Below, piece by piece: positions 50,559-59,726 of a stretch of DNA of 64,000 nucleotides. The DNA is from Malurus cyaneus samueli (Eukaryota; Chordata; Aves; Passeriformes; Maluridae), in contig CM019236.1 in the NCBI GenBank assembly GCA_009741485.1, positions 29,576,232 to 29,640,231 of the forward strand. The letters are read 5' to 3'. Position numbers and translations under genes: made by a program. The notes beneath the pieces are model-generated. The model was not told the origin of the DNA and did not search any database. It saw only the letters and a list, made by a program, of their open reading frames with translations. Every line of letters begins with the position of its first letter. The first letter of the stretch is position 1.

Positions 50559-51568
50559 CTGAGAGGAAGAAAATCTCATATATGCAAAAGGTACTAGCTT
50601 TAAAAAAATGGTCAACAAAAGGACTACCTCTTAGCAGTGTCTGGTGCAATTTGAAAACTCACTAGATATGAACAAATATCAAAATAATCAGACAGGCCAT
50701 TATTTATAAAACAGAATGCCATATTATTTATTACATGTTCTTTAGTAATGCCTTGTAGATAAAACATAATCCATATAAGAAAATTACAGTATAAACAGGA
50801 AAACTGGGGTTTATCATCATTTAACTCTTAATGTGGAAAACATGCAGAAGTACTTTCTTACTAAAATGGAGTAAGAGTGAGAGAAATGCAAATATCAGGG
50901 CTAGTCTTCAACTAATATACACATGAGCATCCTGACAATTCCACCTTTTTTTAAAAGCCTGAAAAAACAGCTCTTTTTAAAAGAGCTCTGTACCTCCAAC
51001 AACCATACAGCAGCATCAGAAACAATCTGGGGCTGCTAAAAGAGACCTTTTGCTAAGTGTGAATTTTTTATTCTTCTATGAATTACTGAGAAATAGTCTA
51101 GTTTTTTTTTTTTGGGGCGGTTGGTTTATGGTGTGCTGGTTTGCTCTTTTTTGAGGAAAATAACAACTGTTCACATGAAAATGAGGAAAAGTTCTTTAAA
51201 ACACATGTCAAGGAAATACTCTTGAGAGAAAGAAACAGTCTCTGACGGTACTTATTTGTTTTTACCTTCCCAATAAATTTTATTATTTCATATAATTACA
51301 TGAAAAAAAAGCAACTGGAAATAAAAATGAGTAACACAGATACATCCTTCTCAATACTTTCTTCTAGCTTAAGTGAAAAATACTCCTTTCTAGATAAACC
51401 TTGTATTTGTCACTGCAACACAATGTCATTAACATGTGTAGGCAGTTGTTACAGCAGACAGATTGTCTGTATTTTCTTTGCCGAAAATTTTAGAACTTTT
51501 GAAATGGATAAAGTGAAACTTTTACCCATGAATCTATAAACCACCACCACAGAAAAACACACCTCTAC

Positions 51569-51675
51569 CTTCATGAAGTTTTAAAGTGCCTATGCTGGAG
51601 CTATCCTTGTTGACATTTAGTGATTGAGGCCGAAGACCAATAATTGCTTGTGAAGTACAAGCAGCGAGAGGACGT
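51569..51675 (-). CDS. Candidate exon 5 of an unnamed minus-strand gene
   Basis: 107 bases, phase 2 to phase 1. The acceptor tract TTGTTGCTCTTTGCTTCAG is strong; the donor GTAGAGG is moderate. The 35 complete codons give a protein-like peptide (RPLAACTSQAIIGLRPQ near the start, GTLKLHE at the end). The end phase matches the next candidate exon at 50,448-50,558. A competing acceptor about 38 bases upstream keeps the same phase and would lengthen the exon. Product unknown. Confidence 0.38.
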
Positions 51676-52200
51676 CTGAAGCAAAGAGCAACAATTTTTA
51701 AAATTCTTACTCTCAAGAGGAGAGCAGAAGAGTTGCACTCTTCCAAGGTGCAACTGCCAAAGTTCTTTTTGGTATCTTCTTGTTTTACTAAAAAGTTTGC
51801 TTCTACTTTTCAAACAAGGTCATTTAAAAAATCATGCTGCCTGAGAATATAAGAGCACAGGCTCATTTGCAGTTAAGGAATACACAATTCAAAACTGCAC
51901 TACAAGAAATGACAGGGAATAGGAGAGTGTTAAAGCAAATAATAATCATAGGACACAAGAAGGCCTTCAACATAAATACACGATCATTTTGGAAATTACA
52001 TCAGTGTTTAATTCACAGGTGAAACCGATTTTTTTCACCCAGTTCTCTAAAAATTTGAACATTTTAAGTAAGAAGACTAATTGTGGAGATAATGATGAGA
52101 TTTTAGGAGGAGTATTTTCTTAAGAGCCTGACAATTCCTAAACTAAGATTTTCCATTTCTCCCTATTTCAGAGGCTTAAGAATAGAGAGAACAGAGATAC

Positions 52201-52255
52201 TTCCACTTCCAAAGTCTCCAAATAAAATGTACCCAAGAGCAATGTAATGTACACT
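52201..52255 (-). CDS. Candidate exon 4, acceptor uncertain
   Basis: 55 bases, phase 1 to phase 2, with donor GTATCTCTG and acceptor AACACTTCCTCTAG. The frame (CTLHCSWVHFIWRLWKW) is rich in Trp and was chosen because its phases fit both neighbours. A longer alternative using the stronger upstream acceptor (TCCTCCTTCTCCAG, exon 52,201-52,321) is also fully open but in another frame, with phases 2 to 0 that do not fit the chain. Which of the two is real, if either, cannot be settled by reading. Confidence 0.22.
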
Positions 52256-52746
52256 CTAGAGGAAGTGTTAAAATTCAGGATGATGACAAAATCAGAGGCA
52301 GACAGAGCTCGGGGAAAGCAACTGGAGAAGGAGGATGAAAGGAGCCATGTGCCCCTTCTGACGGAAGTGTGTTTCACATATGCTAGTTTCTAGGGAGAAA
52401 GCACTAATCCTGTATAGAGGCTACCTCAGCTGCTCCCCTCTTCATCGGAACAATTCATGTCAAAAGTTCCTCTAAGGACAGTTTTTGCCAACCAGCTGCT
52501 CTCCTCTCATTGTAGGAAGTCACCTCCTTTGCTCTTTGGCTTCCTGGACCTCCAAATGAGTTCTGAATAGCCTTGTGTTAATGATACCCTAGCAGTGACA
52601 CCACAGTAAGAGGGGTGGTAAACGTACTCAGAGAAATTACAGTGTAGTAGGTTACTTGTCTATTTTTCACTTTATCAAGCAGTACAACCTCAAGAACATT
52701 CTCTCCCTAAGAGCCACATTTTAGTACACAAGTTACAAATTTTTAC

Positions 52747-52782
52747 CAGACAGCACATTTTTTCCAAGCTTCGTGGTATCTG
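52747..52782 (-). CDS. Candidate small exon 3
   Basis: 36 bases between a strong acceptor (CTGCTTCATGTGTGTTCAG) and a donor GTAAAAAT. All three frames are open because it is so short. The chain requires phase 1 to 1 (DTTKLGKNVLS). A frame in phase 2 (RYHEAWKKCAV) would instead join the longer form of exon 4. Support comes only from the splice signals and phase fit. Confidence 0.22.
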
Positions 52783-53021
52783 CTGAACACACATGAAGCA
52801 GGGTAACAGAAGAATGCATGCATATGCAGAATTAATGCTTACTTTCCTCAAAACCTTTTGAAAAATTGATCTACTGCTATAATGCATGACAGTTATGCAA
52901 TGATAGACACAGATCAGTCAACTGTGCAACAAACCTGAATTTTGCAAAGTGCCAGCACACACAGCAGAATACTTGACCTAAACTTCATAACATGCTGCTT
53001 CGTTTTTCTGTTTTTAGCTAC

Positions 53022-53101
53022 TGCCCCGTTCCAGAAAAACATGCTGGAGGATATCAGATATGTTCTTTCCATTATGCATTGAGTTAAACATTTTCTGACC
53101 C
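53022..53101 (-). CDS. Candidate exon 2 of an unnamed minus-strand gene
   Basis: 80 bases, phase 2 to phase 1. The acceptor has a long pyrimidine-rich tract (TTGTTCTTCTATTTGG then TATATATTTTCAG); the donor GTAGCTAA is weak. The peptide (GQKMFNSMHNGKNISDILQ then HVFLERG) looks like a helical segment of a soluble protein. Only this frame is open across the whole exon. No family was recognised. Confidence 0.33.
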
Positions 53102-53913
53102 CTGAAAATATATACCAAATAGAAGAACAAGGCAGTCCTATGAAAACCTATGAAAAAATTCTGCTCATTCTTATGGTTTCTCAATCTACCACTTACTTCA
53201 ATTCTAGTAGAGTGTACCTCTGCTTCTAAAAACGTACACAAAGATCACATCATGCAAATTGATTCTACATATTATCTATCTTGGTGCTGTGACAAAAAGA
53301 TAAACCTCTGTAAATATAAAGACCAAGAATCTACATTTTTTTAACAAGCATGTCCAATATTCCTGGAAAAAAATGGGCCTTAACTTTATGTTACTAAGAT
53401 GAAACAAAAACTATTGGCTTCATTTCTGAAAAATCGTGAGGTGATGGTCAAGCAAGTTTATGTTAAGGAGAATCAGAAAGTCTTGTTACAAAAGGGTCAA
53501 AGTTCGATAAATCTTAGGTTTATCTTTCTTTCCAAAAATTTTTGCAGCATTTGAAATACAGGTAAAGAGTAATGTTAAGCACCAACAAAAACTGAACCTG
53601 CTGGACTCATTAAGCAATAGTGTGTATCTACTGAAGTTTACAGAGCTTGATTGTCTCTACTGTTTAAAAATAACTTTCTTCCACGAGCTGCAGAATTAAT
53701 CTCAGCTTATGTTAAACTGCAAGCAGAGGCACAAAGCACAAGCCTCAAAAATGTCTATCACCTCTTCTCCCATACAAGCAAAAATGTTGCTTTGCCTTTT
53801 TCAAAGGCCCATGCTCTTGTCCCTTGCACATATCTCCAGGCAGCTTCAGCAATCACTGAAATTAATGCTTTCAAGAACAGCTATAGAACAATTATGATGA
53901 TATGAACACTTAC

Positions 53914-53970
53914 TGTGCATATCCATGCCTCCAAGCAACCCAAGTTTCTTTCCAATTAATTTTGTCTGCA
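53914..53970 (-). CDS. Candidate exon 1 of the chain
   Basis: 57 bases ending at a strong donor (CACA then GTAAGTG). In phase 2 to 2 it gives ADKINWKETWVAWRHGYA, joining in frame to 53,022-53,101 with a junction codon CAG (Gln). The acceptor (GTGTAATAG) lacks a good pyrimidine tract, so the left boundary is doubtful. A further exon upstream may end at the strong donor near 54,104 (frame ...TVQHLTF), but its acceptor could not be fixed. Confidence 0.25.
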
Positions 53971-54411
53971 CTATTACACTTTAATGATTGTGTTCTGCTA
54001 CTAAGTCTTGATCTACACCTTATACTAAGCCAAGTTTAATGCCATCATTAATTCATCAAAATTTAACATAGAGCTCATTTCAGATACAATTTGTTTAACT
54101 TACTGGAAGGTTAGATGCTGAACTGTAACTCCAGCACAGTACACAGCAGCAATGTCACTGCTTTGTACTCTTAATACTTCATTGCTTCTACAGGACTTGA
54201 ATGTCTTGCACACTCAATGTGCTCAGCTTCCGGCTGGCTATACCAGTTTCATTATTTCCCTATTCTATCAACAGGGACAGGCATGTCTTTGGGGAGCCTG
54301 CAGAGAAACTACTAACTCATCTGCTGCCCTCTCTACTTTTTCCAGTGGCTAGCCAAAGCAGTCAGTGTTTACGCAGGAAGCAAGTCCCCACACTACAATG
54401 CTGGCAATCAA

Positions 54412-54546
54412 AAATTGTTTGTACAGATTTTCTGACACCACTTGTAGACTGAGTACAACCACACCAAACAGACTTGTGTTGTTTGAAGTCTGACTGGTTG
54501 CTGCCAAGCAGATTTCCTCAAAATGTACTGTTTATTCTTGCCAATT
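54412..54546 (-). CDS. Splice-flanked open frame, end not defined
   Basis: A minus-strand acceptor with a very good pyrimidine tract (TTTTCTCTCTTTTAATTCCA then TTCTTTGTAAATATAG) is followed by a 45-codon open frame that runs to a TGA. It starts IGKNKQYILRKSAWQQ and contains LVWLYSVYKW. No convincing donor was found before the stop. It could be a last coding exon, an exon with a weak donor, or chance. Start phase 2. Confidence 0.2.
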
Positions 54547-54848
54547 CTATATTTACAAAGAATGGAATTAAAAGAGAGAAAACTACTGTGCTGCTGATTT
54601 GAAATACTCTGATTAGGGGATGGACTAAGTCAACTACATTCCTCAATGAATCAATGCAACAGCATCCACAAAGTGTGAATGAATTAGTGTTTGGAGACAC
54701 ATCAGTAATGGATTTCTACTTCCCCAGCAATCCCATCAAGCCTAAAAACTTATCCATATGACAACAGCCTCTCTGCTACTGGGGGGATAGGTAGGGTGCA
54801 TTGAGAGGCCTTAAAGAAGATCTGTACTTTTCAGAATCTGCCTCTCAC

Positions 54849-55012
54849 AGACCATCCATATCCACAATTACTGTAGGATGTTTGTTTCACAAAGTTTGGC
54901 AAAGACAACAGGAGTGTCCAGGCATATTGCAGCTCAGCGATAATGATTTCAGTGGAAAAACTCGACTTGAAAATGCTATTAGCCCACACCAGTTCCAGTG
55001 CAGTTGCCAGCT
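54849..55012 (-). CDS. Candidate exon, unrecognised
   Basis: 164 bases, phase 1 to 0, with acceptor CCTATTCACTTACAG and donor GTGAGAGG. The 54-codon frame reads LATALELVWANSIFKSSF at its start and includes AELQYAWTLLLSLPNF, resembling a helical repeat segment. A second, stronger acceptor at about 55,062 (TCTTCTGTTTCTCTGTCAG) opens a different frame through the same bases, so the boundaries are ambiguous. Its end phase does not match the next candidate at 54,546. Confidence 0.25.
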
Positions 55013-56390
55013 CTGTAAGTGAATAGGACATACTTCACAGTATATTATACAACTGACAGAGAAACAGAAGACTTTACAGCAGTTTATAGAGTGCAGTAGT
55101 GGCAGCAGCCTGAAAGTGTTAAGGCTCAGGACAATGAAGTTACAACTGGGTATTCATGGCTGTTGCAGTGGCAGAGGACTTGGTATCCTGTGACAGTACA
55201 GAAACATCCCAGCTTTCAGGTGTATCTGACAGAAACAGGTTTAGTCTCAGAGGTTTTATTTCACATACAGTAAGAGTATGTGAATGGATGCTGATGGTCA
55301 CTGCTAAAATCTTCTAGCAGCATGCAGAAAAGAATGATAGACTTAGGGTTTGCCCCTTATTTTCTTCTGTATCATATCTGTGGTTTAGTGCAGTACTGAT
55401 CACATCGATTTTCTCATCCTTTTAATATATATTCATTTAACAGAAACCAAAAGGACATCCATATTTCAGTAGCTGAACAATTAGGCTCACTGAGTTTCTG
55501 TCTCTGTGTCTCCTGTTACTAGTCAACATTCACTAGTCAGCAAGTCACCATTTCAGCAGTTAGCTACCACAGTGGTGGTTTAGAAAAACATCCCACCTCT
55601 AGACAATGCAGACATAAAGGAAGTGTGCCCACATTTGAGTAGGGGAGAGGAAACCTATCAGAAAACCTAGAACAGAAATCAGGCACACAGTAAAGATGGA
55701 CCAAGGTAAATCTATTGACCTGGGAGTTGAGAATAACTGCAGAAAGCGGTCTGGTATAGCAGCTGGGGAATGGCAATAATAATAGCATAGCTACCATCAC
55801 AGAAAAAGCAAAAGACAGTAAATTTATATAAAGGTAATACAGTAAAACCAAAAAGCAGTATTATTGCTTACTCTAACAGAAGTAAAATTTATACAGTATT
55901 TTTTTCCTTTATTCCATACAAAAGAATTACACAATACAGTTAGGAGGTTTCCCATTATGTACCTACAAAGGTTAATACTGTGCAAAGCTTCATAATTCCA
56001 AAATGAAATCTCCGGCAGATCTCAAACGTTGCAGTCACAAAGATGCTTCATCTTGTATGTTATTGTCTTTAAAAAAAAAGTACGTCAGGCAAGATTATAG
56101 ACTCTTTCAGCGTGTGCAGATCCAGCTAGTGCACTCTCTCTGTAGTGCTGAACAACATTTTAAACATTTGTATGGATTCTCAACATAACTTTAAAGAATT
56201 TGCTGGCACTTATTAATTTCTAATGTATAGAAGAGATGTTACACCAAAATAAGCTTGTTTCTTGAATGTATTTATTACGTTACAAATCATAACTGGGTAA
56301 TTTTTCCATGCAGAAGATTTTTTTTTCTGTATCTCTAAATACAGAATATGTATCTGGACTGTAAACTGTACATATGTCTAAGATACTTAC

Positions 56391-56507
56391 AGTGAAAATA
56401 CCCATTAGCTGACTGTAAAAGAGTCGACTTATTCCACCTAATATTATTAGACCCATGAAGGCAGATATTCTTAGGAGAGCAAGTTCATGTCTAAATACAA
56501 ACACGTC
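56391..56507 (-). CDS. Strong candidate exon encoding a membrane segment
   Basis: 117 bases, exactly 39 codons, phase 0 to 0. The acceptor TTTCTGTCTTGTTCTAG and donor GTAAGTATC are near consensus, and the other two frames are closed by stops. The peptide begins DVFVFRHELALLRISAF, continues with a hydrophobic stretch (MGLIILGGISRLFYSQL) and ends MGIFT. The pattern of a hydrophobic run holding LGG-x-x-R-L-x-x-S recalls the small bacterial membrane family DUF4345; this is a remembered resemblance, not a search result. No partner exon with phase 0 was found on either side, so its gene is unknown. Confidence 0.45.
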
Positions 56508-58350
56508 CTAGAACAAGACAGAAAAGAAGAAAGACACTTAGCAGTTACAAATTATTAAAGTCTTTGAACCAAGTGGAAATATTAGACAAAAGGCGTAAGG
56601 GGTGCTTTTGTCTTAAAGCTGAAGGCAAATATTGGATTTTAAGCTACATTGCATATCACTGATGTATTTATTTATGTATTAAATGTAACAACCAATAATC
56701 TTTTATTTATACATGTTAACAGTTGGGGTTTTATTTTGCCAGACTTAAAAAAAAACTCCTTCAAGTATTTAAGATTTTGGGAATAGATCAAGCTCAAATG
56801 GGTTATTTCTGAATCTTCCATCTCAAACTGTGACACATTGCTATACATAAGCTATGTAAGATAGGAAAACTACTCCATTAAATGGTCTGATTTATTAAAA
56901 CTTTTATACCTCGGCTACCAGGCACAGCACATTTCATTCTTACATCACCTCTTCTAGAAGCAAGCAACACTTCAAGCTTGACTCTTGAAGATTGTACCTA
57001 AAAAGTCCAAGTATCTGTACAATCTGTGGATTTTTCTCACTGTAGTACTGTCTATTATCCAACAGAAACTTTGGATCTCCACCTTTTAAATTTTAGCCTT
57101 GAGTGGTTTACTGTAACTTTGGATTGGGGCGCACAGTAAAGATGCTTCAGGGTACTGAAGAATATGTAGGTATTTCATCAGCTACTTTGGAAAGCCTACA
57201 TTGTTTGCACCCAGCAGAAAATATGAAAAGCATTAGAGTGTGTTACACATCTTCAAATGACAGAGAACCTTATTTTTATCACAAAAGAGCATTTTAAAGT
57301 GACAGTTACATTAGGTGTACTCTGAGTTTAGACCCCACCTCTTATTTGTAAGTCACAATTATGTTCTCAAGGCTGTCTTTTGAATACACACATCTGGTTC
57401 TTCACTTACAAAAGCTGGATCATGGAAGGGAAGTATTAAAATCTGTCAAGTAAACTTCAAGTTACAACAGAATACAGAAGAGAAATGAACAAAAAAACAC
57501 ACAACACTGCTTAGGTTCAACCACTAGGACTAGAGGCAGAGGGATTCTCAGACACTGGATTTTAATTAAACAGAAAATAGCTAAAACAAATTATGTTTAG
57601 AAGAAAAAATCTGATTTTTCTTTAAAATTATTTCCATGAAGGTTCAAAATATACATCCAGGAAAAAAAACCTTTAGACAGCCTACTAAAGTCGTGAAGAA
57701 AGTCAGTATTTAATGAACAAGTAGAAATCACTAGCTAAGCAGCTAAAACAAAAAACAATCTCCAAGCCTTTTCTAAACTACTGTAATGGTGTATTCCCTC
57801 TCCTCCTCCCTTGCTAATATTGGCCTTTCTTTCCACTGTAGAAAATACAATAATTTCCATTTTTTTAAACTCTTCTTACTTAATGAGCTAGTTCAAAGAC
57901 AGATCAATTCAAAATAAATGACTAATACTATTCCTTATTTCCCCTTCCATTAGCTAAGTAAAGCTTTAAAGAAAAGCAAGTTAAGACAGTTCTACAACTT
58001 CTACTAATTGTACAATACTTCCTCTTCATACCTTCACAGGTATGTTTTATTATACCAGAAATGTTTTAATGTCCAACTCAACTTCAGAGAACAAAGTTAA
58101 ATGCAAGGGAAGAGTACCAACAGCAAAGCTACATTCTGAATCTCACATCACACTCTCCCATTAGCACCCCCTACAACACTAATTTACAAAAACTCCTTCT
58201 CCTGAACATCAGCTTGAAAAAAATACATCACCCAACACATGACTAAAGAAAATCCTAGCATACAGAAGAAAGGCTGCATTTTCATCTGACTCTTTTAACC
58301 CAGATTAAACTAAAGGTACAAAAAAGGATAGACCTTTCACATTAAAGATC

Positions 58351-58732
58351 ACAGAATCATAGAATCACTAAATGGTTTAGGTTGGAAAGGACCTTGAACA
58401 TCACGTAGTCCTATCACACCTGCTGTGGAGAGGGACACCTTTCACTACACAGGTTTTTCAGAGCTTCATCAAACCTGGCCTCAAACGCTTCAGGATGGGG
58501 CATTCATAAATTCCCTGGGCAATTTCTTCCAGTGACTTCCTAGCCTCTGAGTAAAAAAATTCTTCCTAATATATAACCCAAAACCCAATCTCTTTCAGTT
58601 TGAGGCTACTCCCTCTAGTCCTGTCACTACATGCTCCTGTAAATAGATGCTCTCCATCTTTCTTGACTCTCCTCAATAATGGAAGGTAATGGAAGCCTTT
58701 CCTTTTCCAGGCTGAAAAAACCCAATTCCCAG
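58351..58732 (-). mobile_element. CR1-type LINE fragment, 3' end
   Basis: It begins on the plus strand with ACAGAATCATAGAATCAC and GGTTTAGGTTGGAAAGGACC, the reverse complement of the characteristic CR1 3' end with its ATTCTATG-type terminal repeats. It extends about 380 bases into the 3' part of the element and stops at GGCTGAAAAAACCCAATTCC. CR1 elements dominate bird genomes and are usually 5'-truncated, as here. No intact reading frame remains. Confidence 0.85.
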
Positions 58733-59726
58733 AATAACAGAATTGCTAGGGCTGAAAGGGACCTCTGGAGATCAGCCAGTCCAAGCCCCCTGCCAAGGCA
58801 GGCTCACCCAGCGCAAGTGACATAAGAATGTGTCCAGGTGGATTTTGAGCATCTCCAGAGAGGGAGACTCCACAACCTTCCCAGGCAGCCTGTTCAGTGC
58901 TCTGCCACCCTCAGTGTAAAGAAGTTCTTCCTCATGTTGAGGTGGAACTTTTTGTGCTTTAGTTTATTGTCATTGCTCCTCGTCCTGCCATTGAGTCGGG
59001 CACTGCCTTCCTGATACCGCCTTTAACAAATTGCTGTGTACTGCTGAGATCCCCTCTCAGCCTTCTCCACACTAAACACACCCAGCTCCCACAGTCTCTC
59101 CTCATGAGAGAGATGCTCCAGACCCCTGACCATCCCTGTGTCCCTCCACTGGACCCCCTCCAGCAGCTCTTCTCTCTCTTGTTGCTGAGGAGCCAGAAAC
59201 TGGACCACAGCACTCCAGAGATGGCCTCCAGAGCCATAGAGGGGATCACTCCTCAGCCTGCTGGCCACCTTTCCAGTGCACCAGATCCATTGGCCCTCCT
59301 GGCCACAAGGCACTGCCAGCTCATGGACAGCTTGTATCCACCAAGCCCCAGGTCCTTCTCACAGATCTGTCCCAGTCTGTCTGGTACTGGGTTATTCCTC
59401 CCAGGTGCAGAACTCATTCTTCCCTTTAAACCCACGTGTTTCCTTCGCCCACCTCCAGCTGATCAAAGCCCCATGGAATGGCAGCACAGCCTTCAGGTGG
59501 ATCAGCCACTCCCCCAGTTTAGTGTCACCAGCAAACCTGCTGAGGGCACGTTTGATCCCTTCCTCCAGGTGACTGATAAACAAGGTGAATATTGAGAGTG
59601 GACCCAGAGCTGATCCCTTGGGAACACCACTGACTGCAGGCCTCCAGCTGGACTCTGCTCAGTGATTGTGACCCTCTGAGCTCTGCCTTCAGCCAGGTCT
59701 GGATGCACCTCAGGGTCTGTTCATCT
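58733..59726 (-). mobile_element. Second CR1-type LINE fragment with reverse transcriptase remnant
   Basis: A second CR1 3' end starts at 58,733 (CAGAATAACAGAATTGCTAGG, then AAAGGGACCTCTGGAGA) directly after the first. On the minus strand it carries the end of the CR1 reverse transcriptase region. Recognisable pieces in different frames include [20 protein letters not shown] near 59,560, VARRANGS near 59,290, and VRGLEHLSHEERLWELGVF near 59,100. Frameshifts and stops break the frame, so it is a dead fragment lacking ORF1 and most of ORF2. It is a different subfamily or age from its neighbour. Confidence 0.88.

Larger units (their letters stand above)
48871..58350. other. Single-copy interval carrying candidate minus-strand exons
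   Basis: Clean AT-rich sequence without recognised transposons. The minus strand holds a set of short open frames bounded by plausible splice sites, listed one by one. The space between them looks like ordinary intron or intergenic DNA. No promoter, start codon in good context or polyadenylation site was assigned. Confidence 0.5.

Noticed and set aside
51697..51774. Minus-strand frame ending at a GTAAGAATT donor (KTRRYQKELWQ)
   Set aside because: The intron to the strong acceptor at 51,676 would be about 20-40 bases, too short for a vertebrate intron. At most one of the two can be real, and the 51,569-51,675 exon has the better acceptor.
52846..52881. Short splice-flanked frame (SRSIFQKVLRK) on the minus strand
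   Set aside because: It would leave an intron of only about 63 bases before the next candidate exon, and its end phase does not fit. The acceptor tract is also poor.
53651..53905. Plus-strand 84-codon frame
   Set aside because: No start context, splice sites or recognisable motif. A frame of this length is expected by chance in this much sequence.
55564..55851. Hydrophobic minus-strand frame suggesting a membrane protein
   Set aside because: A strong acceptor inside it (TGATTTCTGTTCTAG) opens other frames that soon stop, and no donor or phase partner fits. Best treated as chance.
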